Assembly: GCA_963819735.1 (NCBI GenBank)
Contig: CAWFXC010000001.1
Location: forward strand, 62,001-126,000
Direction of reading: 5' to 3'
Source: CAWFXC01 sp963819735
Lineage (GTDB): Bacteria; Actinomycetota; Acidimicrobiia; IMCC26256; DASPTH01
DNA length: 64,000 nucleotides
Shown here: positions 50,491-59,203 of the stretch, piece by piece
How the letters are laid out: each line of letters begins with the position of its first letter
How positions within the stretch are numbered: the stretch's first letter is position 1
Translations under genes and position numbers: made by a program
Notes under the pieces: model-generated
Database searches by the model: none
What the model saw: only the letters and a program-made list of their open reading frames with translations
What the model was told of the DNA's origin: nothing

Positions 50491-52617
50491 TGGCGAGGCA
50501 ACCGTGGTGGGTGCGGTGACGTCGGGCGGGACCGATCCGGGCGTCGGTGGCGCGCTCCCGGGTGCCGGCGGCGCGCCTCCTGCTTCGCGCAGGGCGCGCT
50601 TGCGCGCGTTCTGCGCCCGGAGGTCCTCGCCGACGGTGGGGATGATGCCCGAGGGCTGACGGCCGATACCGATGCCGGCGAGGCCGGGACCGACGAGCGA
50701 CCACCAGTGCAGAAACGTGGAGCTGGGCCACTGGGTGGTGAGCCAACTGAACGACTGGAGGAAGAAGCCACCGAGCACGGCACCACTGACGACCGCGACG
50801 CCACCCACCACGAGCAGGAGCAGGAACGCCAGACCGTTCAGCATCTGGAAGTCCTGCACGGTGGCGGTGCCCTGGAACACGCCGAGCAGCGCGCCGGCGA
50901 ACCCGGCGATTGCGGCCGAGATCACGAACACCCCCAGCTTGGTGCTGGTCTGGTTCACGCCGAGCGTCACACACGCCGCCGGACTGTCGCCGAGCGCGGT
51001 GAGCCGACGGCCGAAGCGGCCCTTGTGCAGCCACACCACGGCGACGCCCACCACTCCGAGCGCGCCGGTGATGAAGAACAGGGTGCCGACGTCTTGACCG
51101 AAGTGGATGCCGAACACCGTGAACGGCTGACTGAAGTCGAACCCGAGGATCTTGATCGGGTTGATCGGCCGCCCGTCGAACCCGAGGATCTCGGGCTGGG
51201 GGAAGAACAGGTACTCGGCCATCGTCGCGAACGCCATCGACGCGAGGGCCAGGTACAAGCCTTGGAGTCGCAGCGCGGGAAGGGCCATCGCCACCCCGAA
51301 CGGCACCGCGAACGCGGCCGCCACCAACAGGCCGAGAATGCTGCCGAGATGCGGCGCCCACTCGAGAAACGCGAACGCACCCGCACCCACGAACGTGATC
51401 TGGGCCAACGAGATCTGCTTCGACCAACCGGTCAGCGGCACCAACGACACCATGATCAGCGCGGTGATGATCGCGAGCGTGAGCGTGCGGGTGTCGACCC
51501 GGCCGAGCACCGCGCCGAGGAACACGACGACCACGAACAGGATCCCCATTCCCAACGCGGCGGTGCGCAGCTTCGGGATGCGCGGCGCCACCGAGCGGAT
51601 CGCCTTCTTGCCCTCGATGCGCGCCTGGGGCAGGAACAACAATGCCAGGAACAGCATGATCTGCGGGATCGCCTGCGGCGCTTGCGTCCACCGGCCCGTC
51701 CAACTCAAGAAGTTCTGCTGGAACTCGAACACGATCCCGATCAGCAACCCGCCCATGAACGTGAGCGGGAGACTCTTCAACCGGCCGATGATGGCCGCCG
51801 CGAACGCGGCGATGATCAGCAGAGTCAGGGTCTGCACGTCGAGGGTGGCCAACTCCTCGGAGAGGAAGATGCCGGCCACCGCCGCCATCGCCGACCCCAG
51901 CGCCCACGAGAACATCGACACCCGCCCCGGCCGAATCCCGTTGAGGCCGGCCAGTTCGCGGTTGTCGACCACGGCGCGCATCGCGACCCCGAGGCGGGTA
52001 CGCGACAACAGGACCTTGAGCCCGAGCGCGAGCGCGAGGCCCACCACGATGGTGATGAAGCGCGACCACGGCATGAGCGTCTCACCGATGTGGAATCCCT
52101 CGACGCCGAAGAACCGGTCGATGTGGCGCGACTCCTGCGGGTTCCAGATCGCCGCTGCGAGACCCATCAGCATCAGCATCAGACCGATGGTCGTGACCAA
52201 CTGCGCCACCAACGGCGCGTCGGCCATCCGCCGCATCAGCACCCGTTCGATGATCGCACCCATCAACGGCGCCGCGATGAACACGGTGACCAGCAACGCG
52301 ACCAGGGTCTGCATGCCCACGTTCACGCGCAGTTCCCAGAACACGTACGCCAGGAACATCCCGATCGCGCCCTGCGCGAAATTGAAGATTCCCGATGTCG
52401 TGTAGGTGACGACCAGACCCGTGGCCGCCACTGCGTACACCGACCCGAACGTGATCCCCGAGATCAACCAGAAGAGGATCGAGTTGAACGTCAGCGGATT
52501 CCCGGCCCACGACTGCTGGATCACGATTCCGACGAACACCACGACCACCGTCGCGGCCCAGAACGTGCGCCGCGTCTCCGGCGAGGTCGACTTCACGCGT
52601 TCGGCGATCGCCGTCAT
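50488..52617 (-). CDS. Fused branched-chain-amino-acid-type ABC permease (LivH-LivM in one chain)
   Basis: 709 residues. The LivH-like half (about 35-335) contains ISGITFGSVYAVAATGLVVTYTTSGIFNFAQGAIGMF and RLGVAMRAVVDNRELAGLNGI. The LivM-like half (about 350-660) contains TGWSKQISLAQITFVGAGAFAFLEW, GLYLALASMAFATMAEYLF and the EAA-like GRRLTALGDSPAACVTLGV. A Pro-rich tail (about 675-709) follows. In most bacteria these are two genes. ATG 52617 is preceded by GGAGGCAAC. It lies downstream of the binding-protein gene, after a GC hairpin and a CTGAC-N5-GTCAG operator. Confidence 0.93.
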   Translation of the reverse strand: MTAIAERVKSTSPETRRTFWAATVVVVFVGIVIQQSWAGNPLTFNSILFWLISGITFGSVYAVAATGLVVTYTTSGIFNFAQGAIGMFLAYVFWELRVNVGMQTLVALLVTVFIAAPLMGAIIERVLMRRMADAPLVAQLVTTIGLMLMLMGLAAAIWNPQESRHIDRFFGVEGFHIGETLMPWSRFITIVVGLALALGLKVLLSRTRLGVAMRAVVDNRELAGLNGIRPGRVSMFSWALGSAMAAVAGIFLSEELATLDVQTLTLLIIAAFAAAIIGRLKSLPLTFMGGLLIGIVFEFQQNFLSWTGRWTQAPQAIPQIMLFLALLFLPQARIEGKKAIRSVAPRIPKLRTAALGMGILFVVVVFLGAVLGRVDTRTLTLAIITALIMVSLVPLTGWSKQISLAQITFVGAGAFAFLEWAPHLGSILGLLVAAAFAVPFGVAMALPALRLQGLYLALASMAFATMAEYLFFPQPEILGFDGRPINPIKILGFDFSQPFTVFGIHFGQDVGTLFFITGALGVVGVAVVWLHKGRFGRRLTALGDSPAACVTLGVNQTSTKLGVFVISAAIAGFAGALLGVFQGTATVQDFQMLNGLAFLLLLVVGGVAVVSGAVLGGFFLQSFSWLTTQWPSSTFLHWWSLVGPGLAGIGIGRQPSGIIPTVGEDLRAQNARKRALREAGGAPPAPGSAPPTPGSVPPDVTAPTTVASP

Positions 52618-52937
52618 GTTGCCTCCAAGAACGGGATCGGCAGGCGTCGAACTCGGCTCTCGGCGGCGACGGCGTGCGCGGTCCCGTGGGTCCGTTCCAT
52701 TTTCCCCCCTGGAAAAAGATGAACTCAGTACCCGATGCAGTGAGCTTGCGGCCCGGCGATTCTGACGGGACGTCAGGTTTCGTCGGCAGCATAGAGCGAT
52801 GATGCTCGCGCGACAAGGCAACGATCCAGGGCCGGAATTGCAGGTGCCCCGCCGGAGCGGGGCACCCGATTTGGTCAGTTTGCGATCGGTTCCGACCTCG
52901 CGGCCGGTGCCGATCAGGTGTCGCGGCAGGTCGCCGG
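52618..52937 (-). promoter_or_regulatory. 320-base intergenic region with operator and hairpin
   Basis: No gene. CTGACGGGACGTCAG (52762-52776) with flanking GGTTTCG..GGCAGCATA is repeated at 54357 upstream of the binding-protein gene. A 10-bp stem with CGGA tetraloop (GGTGCCCCGC/GCGGGGCACC, 52843-52866) lies just after the binding-protein gene and may attenuate read-through into the permease gene. Confidence 0.55.
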
Positions 52938-54284
52938 CTAGCTCGACCCGGTGATGATGTTGAGCTTGCGGGTGACCACGTTGTTCGGCGCGCACGAGAA
53001 CGTGCCCGGCTTCGTGGGGTTCACCCGCACGAAGTCGCCGTTCTTCACCTGCATGGTCACGCTGCAGGTCGACGGCTTCCGGCCGGCGAGGTCGATGGGG
53101 GCGAACATCCCGTCGGCGTCGAACTTGTGGATCTTGTTCAGCTGCTCGAAGAGCGTCTTGCGGGTGATGCTGTTCACGCCACCGGCCTTGACCTGGGCGT
53201 TCACCGCGTCGCGGAACGCGAGCCCGGCCGCCCAGGCGTACGCCCCGAAGCTGGCGACCTTGTCGGCGCCCGTGTACTTCACGTACGCGGCCGTCGCAGG
53301 GTTCGCCTTCTGCTCTGCCTTGCTGTAGAAGGGCAGGAAGAGCGTGTCGACGAACTGGCCTTCGACGGACGAACCGCCGGTCGAGATGAACTGCTTGTCG
53401 TAGCAGCCGACTCCGCAGTCCCACACCTTCACCCCGGTGAGTCCCTGGAGCTCGGCTTCCTTCCGCAGCAGCACCATCGACTGGTACGTGATCGCCTGGC
53501 CGTAGTTCGAGCCCTTGTTCTTCATTTCCTGGACGATGGGCGTGTAGGCCGACTGGGGCGCCGAGCCCGAGACGTCGAAGTCCTGGTCGGACTTGATCCC
53601 GATGTCGGTGAGGGCGCCGAGGCTCACGAACGACGAGTCACGGGCCGACTTCGAGTCGTTCCCGTACACGTACACACCGTGCAGGTCGTTGCCGAACTTC
53701 TTGATGTAGTAGCGACCCCGGGTCACGTTCGCCAGGTAGGTCTGCGGGTGCTCGTCCTTCGTCGCACACACCAGGTTCGGTGGCGCGATCGGGAACGACT
53801 GGTCGGAGCACTGCTGCACCACTGCCGTGGTCACGAACGGGATGTCGGGGAGGCCCGTCACCGCGCCGGTCGAGTCCTTGCAGTTGCGCATGTTGTCGAC
53901 CGAGGTGAGGAACACCGACGAGGTGCCCACCATCGCGACGTCGTTCTGGCACGCTTCGATCTCGGCGTTGGTGGTGGCGTTCGGGTTCAGCTTCGAGTCG
54001 TAGAAGTCGACCACGACCTTCCGACCCGCGAGCCCGCCGCCGCCCGCCTTGCTGTTCAGGTAGTTGGCCACGCCCTTGACCGCGTCGGCGTCGGCCTTGA
54101 ACAGGTTCGGCACGATCGTGTTGTCGACGTCGGCGACGACCGCGATGTGGATCTCCGTCGGGGTGATCCCGACGTCGGTGGCCTTAGGTTTCTCGGTGCT
54201 CGACTGCGCGCCGGCGGTGGCGGTCAAGCCGGCCACTCCCACGACGACTGCGACGCCGAGCGCCACCCAGCGAATTCGGTTCAT
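52938..54284 (-). CDS. ABC transporter substrate-binding protein, branched-chain amino acid (type I) family
   Basis: 448 residues from ATG 54284. The signal peptide is MNRIRWVALGVAVVVGVAGLTATAGA with probable cleavage at AGA-QS; no lipobox Cys is visible, which is unusual for an actinobacterial binding protein. The periplasmic-binding fold begins VGITPTEIHIAVVADV; Cys residues at several points (IEACQND, QQCSD, DCGVGCYDK, FSCAPN) could form disulfides. It probably binds an organic acid, amide or amino acid, consistent with neighbouring acyl-CoA genes. A frame extension to 54329 is less likely. Confidence 0.9.
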   Translation of the reverse strand: MNRIRWVALGVAVVVGVAGLTATAGAQSSTEKPKATDVGITPTEIHIAVVADVDNTIVPNLFKADADAVKGVANYLNSKAGGGGLAGRKVVVDFYDSKLNPNATTNAEIEACQNDVAMVGTSSVFLTSVDNMRNCKDSTGAVTGLPDIPFVTTAVVQQCSDQSFPIAPPNLVCATKDEHPQTYLANVTRGRYYIKKFGNDLHGVYVYGNDSKSARDSSFVSLGALTDIGIKSDQDFDVSGSAPQSAYTPIVQEMKNKGSNYGQAITYQSMVLLRKEAELQGLTGVKVWDCGVGCYDKQFISTGGSSVEGQFVDTLFLPFYSKAEQKANPATAAYVKYTGADKVASFGAYAWAAGLAFRDAVNAQVKAGGVNSITRKTLFEQLNKIHKFDADGMFAPIDLAGRKPSTCSVTMQVKNGDFVRVNPTKPGTFSCAPNNVVTRKLNIITGSS

Positions 54285-54356
54285 GGTGCCGTTCCCCCCT
54301 ATTTCTGGCTTCGCCAGCACGTTCCCCACGTGGTGGCACGTTCACCGCATCGAAAT

Positions 54357-54371
54357 CTGACAGGTCGTCAG
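54357..54371. promoter_or_regulatory. Operator CTGAC-N5-GTCAG upstream of the binding-protein gene
   Basis: CTGACAGGTCGTCAG. Together with flanking GGTTCCG..GGCAGCATA it matches the site at 52762-52776 over more than 30 bases. On the transcribed strand TATGCTG precedes the palindrome and may be the -10 box. The centre lies about 80 bases before the ATG at 54284. Confidence 0.6.
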
Positions 54372-54477
54372 GTTCCGGGCGGCAGCATAACTGCGCCGAG
54401 CGGGCGCGTCGGGTCAGGCCACGAAAAAGGACCCGGCGCCTAGCGTGCGCGGCTCCCGGTGAACCGCCGTTTGGCCG

Positions 54478-56106
54478 TCAGCTGGTGACGGCGCCGCCCA
54501 GGTAGGCGTCCTGCAGCGCGTCGGCGACTGCGGCCGGCTCGCCCTCGAACTCGATGCTCCCGTGCAGGATGATCGCCGCCACGTCGGCGACACCGAGCAC
54601 CTCGTGGGCGAACTGCTCGACCACCAGGATCGACACGTCGTCGGCGGCGATCCGCTTCACCACGTCGTAGAGCTCCGCCACCACGAGCGGTGCGAGGCCC
54701 ATCGAGAGCTCGTCGAGCAGCAGCACCCGCGGGTTGGTCGCGATGGCACGGGCGATCGCGAGCATCTGCTGCTCGCCGCCCGACAGCGTGCCCGCGAGCT
54801 GCTTGCGCCGCTCCGAGAGGCGCGGGAACCGCGAGTATGCGGCCCCCTCGACGTCGGCCAGCGAGGCGCCGGTATACGTCATCGTGCGCAGGTTCTCGAG
54901 CACAGTGAGGTTGGGGAAGATCCCCCGGCCCTCGGGGATCGTGCACAGACCGGCGCGCGCCAGCTTGTCGGGAGCCCGGCCGCTGACCTTCTCGCCGTAG
55001 AAGTACACCGCGCCGCCGGTGGGGTTGAGGCGACCGCTGGCCACCTTCAGCGTCGTGCTCTTCCCGGCGCCGTTCGGGCCCAGCAGCGCGTAGACCTGCC
55101 CGGGGGGAATGCTGATGTTGACGCCGTGGAGCACGTCGATGCTGCCGTACGCGGCGTGGATGTCGACGAGTTGGATCGCGACGCCCGGGTCCCCACTCGT
55201 CGCCGGGTCGCCGGAACCGGTCGCGGCCGCGGGCGCGTCGCCGTTGACCACGACGACGGGAGTCGTCGCGGCCCCGTTGGGCGATTCGCCGTTGGGCGAC
55301 TCTTCCTCCGCGCGCACCTCGGCCTGGAGCGCGGTGACCTCCTGGAGGAGCTCCGCCTGCTCCGCGGGTACCTCTTCCTCTTCGTCGCCCTCGCCCAGGT
55401 AGGCGGCGCGCACGACGGGGTTCGCCTGCACCTCGGTGGGGGTGCCGGTGGCGATGATCTGCCCGAAGTCGAGGACATGGATGTGGTGACAGGCGGTCAT
55501 CACCAGACCCATGTCGTGCTCGACGAGCAGGATCCCGAGATTGGTGGCCGCGAGCTCCGCGAGCAGCTCGGCGAAGTCGTCGGTCTCCTGGCTGTTCAGC
55601 CCGGACGACGGCTCGTCGAGCAGAACGACGCGAGGCTTCGTGGCCAACGCGCGGGCGAGCTCCACCAGCCGCTGCGTACCGGTCGACAGGCGTTCGACGC
55701 GTTCGTCGGCGACCGAGGTGAGGCCGATGCGTTCGATCAGCTCGTCGGCAACCACGCGCGGCTTGGTCTTCTCGCGCGCCCAGCCGCGGCGCATCTCGGC
55801 TGCGACGAGCACGTTGTCGCGCACGCTCAGGGTTCCGAAGGTCTCGAGCCGCTGGAACGTGCGCCCGATCCCGAGGCGGGCGCGCTGGTGCGGCTTCGCG
55901 GTGGTGATGTCGCGGCCCTCGAGGGTGATCGTTCCGCCCGTCGGGGCCTGGAGACCGGTGATCACGTTGAACAGCGTGGTCTTGCCCGCACCGTTCGGGC
56001 CGATGAGACCGGTGACCTCCCCACCGGGAACGTCGATGGTGACGGCGGCCAGCGCCTGCAGACCACCGAACCGCACGGACACTGAGTCGACCGTCAGAAG
56101 CGCCAC
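54478..56106 (-). CDS. Fused branched-chain-amino-acid-type ABC ATPase (LivG-LivF in one chain)
   Basis: 542 residues with two complete ATPase domains. First (about 1-250, LivG-like): Walker A GPNGAGKTT, signature LSTGTQRLVE (a diverged LSGGQ), Walker B VVLLDEPSSGLN. An acidic/Ala-Pro linker spans about 252-312. Second (about 315-540, LivF-like): Walker A GPNGAGKSTT, signature LSGGEQQM, Walker B VLLLDELSMGL, where Leu-Ser replaces the common Glu-Pro-Ser. It powers the fused permease at 50488. It follows the acyl-CoA dehydrogenase gene by 62 bases on the same strand. Confidence 0.94.
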   Translation of the reverse strand: MALLTVDSVSVRFGGLQALAAVTIDVPGGEVTGLIGPNGAGKTTLFNVITGLQAPTGGTITLEGRDITTAKPHQRARLGIGRTFQRLETFGTLSVRDNVLVAAEMRRGWAREKTKPRVVADELIERIGLTSVADERVERLSTGTQRLVELARALATKPRVVLLDEPSSGLNSQETDDFAELLAELAATNLGILLVEHDMGLVMTACHHIHVLDFGQIIATGTPTEVQANPVVRAAYLGEGDEEEEVPAEQAELLQEVTALQAEVRAEEESPNGESPNGAATTPVVVVNGDAPAAATGSGDPATSGDPGVAIQLVDIHAAYGSIDVLHGVNISIPPGQVYALLGPNGAGKSTTLKVASGRLNPTGGAVYFYGEKVSGRAPDKLARAGLCTIPEGRGIFPNLTVLENLRTMTYTGASLADVEGAAYSRFPRLSERRKQLAGTLSGGEQQMLAIARAIATNPRVLLLDELSMGLAPLVVAELYDVVKRIAADDVSILVVEQFAHEVLGVADVAAIILHGSIEFEGEPAAVADALQDAYLGGAVTS

Positions 56107-56168
56107 AGTTCGCGAACCTACCCCAGTTGGAGCCCCAGGTCACGGGGTCGCGAGCGGGAAATGCCCGC

Positions 56169-57470
56169 TCAGCCGTTCTTCGGCAATTCCCGGAACGGCT
56201 TGCCCTTGTCGCTGCTCGGTTCCTTCGGGAGGCCGAGCACGCGTTCACCGATGATGTTGTGCTGGATCTCGTCGGTGCCGCCATAGATCTGCGGAGCCTG
56301 CGCGAACAGCATCCCTTCGGTGACCCCGCCAAACGACATCCCGGTGGCGGCGTCGAGCGCCTTGCGGCCGTCGGTGTCGTAGGCGTGGAGCGTCGCGTAG
56401 GGGCCGAGGATGCGGCCGCTGAGATCGCGGGTGAGGCGAAGGATGCGACTCATGGAGAGCTTGGCGATGTTGCCGAGGCCGGGCAGGTCGCGCCCGCTCC
56501 GGGCGAGGGCCCGCTGGCGCAGGTTCGTGTACCGGGCGATCTCGTTCATCGAGTAGAGACGCGCGAGGTCCTGGCGGACGGTCGGGTCGTCGATCGCGCC
56601 GTTGGCGCGGGCGAGCGCGGTGAGGTTGTCGACGCTGAACGACGAGGTCGTGCCGCCGTCGACGCGGTCAGTGCGGATGAAGTCGCCGGCCCGGCGGACG
56701 AGATCGCCGCCGATCGTGCCCGGCAGCGCCGACACGCCACCGCCACCGCCACCGGCCCCGAGCCCGGACCGTTCGAACATCAGCGTGGTGTTGGCCACCG
56801 CCCACCCGTTGTTCAGTCCACCGATCGCCGCGTCGTCGGGGACGCGCACGTCGGTGAGGAACACCTCGTTGAACATGGCCCGGCCGGTGAGCTCGCGCAG
56901 TGGGCGGATCTCGACGCCGGGCTGGTTCATCTCTAGGGCGAAGTAGGTGATGCCCTGGTGCTTGGGCACGTCGGGATCGGTGCGGGCGAGCAGCATCCCG
57001 AGGTCGGACCAGTGGCCGCCGGAGGTCCACACCTTCTGCCCGTTGACGACCCACTCGTCGCCGTCCTTCTCGGCCCGGCAGTTCAAGCCCGCGAGGTCGG
57101 AGCCCGCCCCCGGCTCGCTGAACAACTGACACCAGGCCTGCTGCCCGGTCACGATGTCGCGCAGATAACGCTGCCGTTGCTCGTCGGTGCCGTGCACCGT
57201 GATCGTGGGCCCCGCCAGCAGCGTGCCCAACCCGCCGGGCGCGGCGAGAGCCCCGAATGCGGCGATGGTCTGCTGCACGCGCACGCCCTCGGACCGCGAG
57301 AGCCCGCGGCCGAACCACTCGACCGGCCACGTGGGCGTCGCCCAGCCGGAGAGGCCGAGCCGCTCCCACCACTCGCCGACGGTCAGGTCGGGATCCCAGT
57401 TCTGCTCGAGCCACGCGGTGACGTCGACGGTGACGTCGACGTCGGGGGTGCCGGGTGCGGTGACGGCCAT
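56169..57470 (-). CDS. Acyl-CoA dehydrogenase family protein (long FadE type)
   Basis: 433 residues from ATG 57470 (AAGGA upstream). CQLFSEPGAGSDLAGL and WVVNGQKVWTSGGHWSDLGML are the flavin/substrate blocks. A Gly-rich loop (GAGGGGGGVSALPG, near 255) is unusual. The C-terminus has QIYGGTDEIQHNIIGERVLGLP, where Gly replaces the catalytic Glu of the EGT motif, as in the long FadE forms often found in heteromeric or steroid-type dehydrogenases. Activity may need another base. It is in one unit with the SDR upstream and the ATPase gene downstream. Confidence 0.9.
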   Translation of the reverse strand: MAVTAPGTPDVDVTVDVTAWLEQNWDPDLTVGEWWERLGLSGWATPTWPVEWFGRGLSRSEGVRVQQTIAAFGALAAPGGLGTLLAGPTITVHGTDEQRQRYLRDIVTGQQAWCQLFSEPGAGSDLAGLNCRAEKDGDEWVVNGQKVWTSGGHWSDLGMLLARTDPDVPKHQGITYFALEMNQPGVEIRPLRELTGRAMFNEVFLTDVRVPDDAAIGGLNNGWAVANTTLMFERSGLGAGGGGGGVSALPGTIGGDLVRRAGDFIRTDRVDGGTTSSFSVDNLTALARANGAIDDPTVRQDLARLYSMNEIARYTNLRQRALARSGRDLPGLGNIAKLSMSRILRLTRDLSGRILGPYATLHAYDTDGRKALDAATGMSFGGVTEGMLFAQAPQIYGGTDEIQHNIIGERVLGLPKEPSSDKGKPFRELPKNG

Positions 57471-57495
57471 GAGTGGTCCTTCCCGATGGCTCGCG

Positions 57496-58398
57496 CTACT
57501 TGAGGAGACGCCGCACGGTGCGGAGCTCGTCGGTCGCGTTGGCCGGGATCGTGTAGGGCTCGGTGCTGTCGATGGCCTCGAAATGGTCGCGCACGTCTTC
57601 AACCGTGAGCGGCGCATCGGTGCGGATGTAGCCGTCGCCCATGCCCACGAACACCCGGGCCACGCGACCGGCGGCAACCGAGTAGACGTGCCCCGACACC
57701 GGGCAGTCTTCGTGCGCCAACCACGCCACCACCGGCGAGACCTGCGCGGGATCGAGACGGTCGGAGAGCTCGTCGCCGAAGATCTCGCGGGTCATGCGGG
57801 TACCGGCGATGGGCGAGATCGCGTTGGCCTTGATGTTGTAGCGCTCGCCCTCCTCGGCGAGCACGTTGGTGAACCCGACGAGGCCGAGCTTCGCCGCGCC
57901 GTAGTTGGCCTGGCCGAAGTTCCCGAACAGCCCCGCCGACGACGCGGTCGAGATCACCCGGCCGTAGCTCTGCTCGCGCATGCGCACCCACGCCGGCTGA
58001 GTCACGAAGAACGCGCCCTTCAGGTGCACGTCGATGACCGCCTCGACCAGATCCGGCGTCATGTTGTGGAAGGTCTTGTCGCGCAGGATCCCGGCGTTGT
58101 TCACCACGATGTCGATCCGCCCGAACGCGTCGATCGCGGTCTGCACGATCGCCGCGCCGCCCTCGGGCGTGGCGACGGAATCGGTGTTCGCGACCGCGGT
58201 ACCGCCGGCGGCCAGGATCTCGTCGACGACCTTCTGCGCGGGCCCGGCCTCGCCACCGGAGCCGTCGACCGCGCCGCCGACGTCGTTGACCACCACCAGC
58301 GCACCACGGCTCGCGAGCAATCGAGAGTGCTCACGCCCGAGCCCGCCCCCTGCACCGGTGACGATCGCCACCCGACCGTCGAATCCAAGCTCCGCCAT
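57496..58398 (-). CDS. SDR of the multifunctional-enzyme 3-hydroxyacyl-CoA dehydrogenase type
   Basis: 300 residues. VTGAGGGLGREHSRLLASRGALVVVNDVGG is the cofactor site of the (3R)-hydroxyacyl-CoA dehydrogenase of peroxisomal multifunctional enzyme 2 (17-beta-HSD4). NNAGILRDKTFHNM, SSAGLFGNFGQANYGAAKLGLVGF (YxxxK) and IAGTRMT follow. It probably carries out the third step of a beta-oxidation cycle. It is 25 bases from the dehydrogenase gene, so they form an operon. Confidence 0.9.
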   Translation of the reverse strand: MAELGFDGRVAIVTGAGGGLGREHSRLLASRGALVVVNDVGGAVDGSGGEAGPAQKVVDEILAAGGTAVANTDSVATPEGGAAIVQTAIDAFGRIDIVVNNAGILRDKTFHNMTPDLVEAVIDVHLKGAFFVTQPAWVRMREQSYGRVISTASSAGLFGNFGQANYGAAKLGLVGFTNVLAEEGERYNIKANAISPIAGTRMTREIFGDELSDRLDPAQVSPVVAWLAHEDCPVSGHVYSVAAGRVARVFVGMGDGYIRTDAPLTVEDVRDHFEAIDSTEPYTIPANATDELRTVRRLLK

Positions 58399-58472
58399 TG
58401 CCTCGTGCCTCCGTCGGTTTCGGGATCCCCACCGTAGTTGCGGGCTGTCACCGCACTCTCAGGAACCGTCGT

Positions 58473-59108
58473 TCACGACGGCGTACTCGGAGACCAGGCT
58501 TCGAGCACGGCGTCGATCGTGGAGAGCGTCGCCAGCCACGAGAGGGTGTGCCGCACCACCTGATCGGCGTAGTCGCGCGGGATCCCGGCGACGCCGTCGG
58601 TCGGGAGCACGATCTGATACCCGAGGTCGGCCGCGGTGAGACACAGGCCCAGCACGCACTCGTTGACGCTCACCCCGATCGGGACGATCGTCTTGACCCC
58701 GAGATTGCGCAACACCGCGTCGAGCTCGGTGCCGGTGAACGGCGTGAGCCCGTGGATCCGGCTCATGACGATGTCTTCCGGCTCCGGCCCGAGCTCGGGG
58801 ATGATCTCGGCGTAGGGCGAGCCCTCGAGGATCTGGTTCGGGTTCCTCACGACGCTCGCCATCATGCGGTTGTTCACCGAGATGCCGGCGCGGTCGGCCC
58901 GCAGCGCGACCGTCGCGTGCACGACCCGCACGCCGGCACCGCGCGCACCCTCAACGAGCCGGCGCCCGCCGTCGATGATTCCGATCTCGTTCGCGATCGC
59001 CGGCAGCTCGGGCGCGAACGCCAGGTCGCCGATGACGCCGCGCTGCATCTCGCAGTTGACGACGGCGGTCTGCGCGGGTGCGACGAGATCGGCGAGCACG
59101 ATCGGCAT
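58473..59108 (-). CDS. Isochorismatase-family cysteine hydrolase with altered catalytic residues
   Basis: 211 residues. The family fold is seen as VVNCEMQRGVIG, RVVHATVAL, IVMSRIHGLTPFTGTELDAVLRNLGVKTIVPIGVSVNECVLG. The nucleophile Cys is in NECV. The usual Asp of the D-x-Q motif is Glu (CEMQ), and the expected Lys is replaced by an Arg in SRIHG. A hydrolase or an inactive relative are both possible. ATG 59108 was chosen on the family start; 59129 is an upstream alternative. It is the first gene of the SDR/dehydrogenase/ABC strand. Confidence 0.83.
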   Translation of the reverse strand: MPIVLADLVAPAQTAVVNCEMQRGVIGDLAFAPELPAIANEIGIIDGGRRLVEGARGAGVRVVHATVALRADRAGISVNNRMMASVVRNPNQILEGSPYAEIIPELGPEPEDIVMSRIHGLTPFTGTELDAVLRNLGVKTIVPIGVSVNECVLGLCLTAADLGYQIVLPTDGVAGIPRDYADQVVRHTLSWLATLSTIDAVLEAWSPSTPS

Positions 59109-59203
59109 GAGGTTGCACTCCCTGCCCACGGTGAGACCGGGCGAACGGGTTGGGAACGGGTCGGACGGCCGGGGAGCCTACCGATCGTGCCAGACTCACC
59201 CCG

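Noticed and set aside
49867..52722. A 951-codon open frame on the plus strand
   Set aside because: Antisense shadow of the LLM and LivHM genes, low-complexity Arg/His/Glu-rich translation typical of opposite frames in GC-rich DNA.
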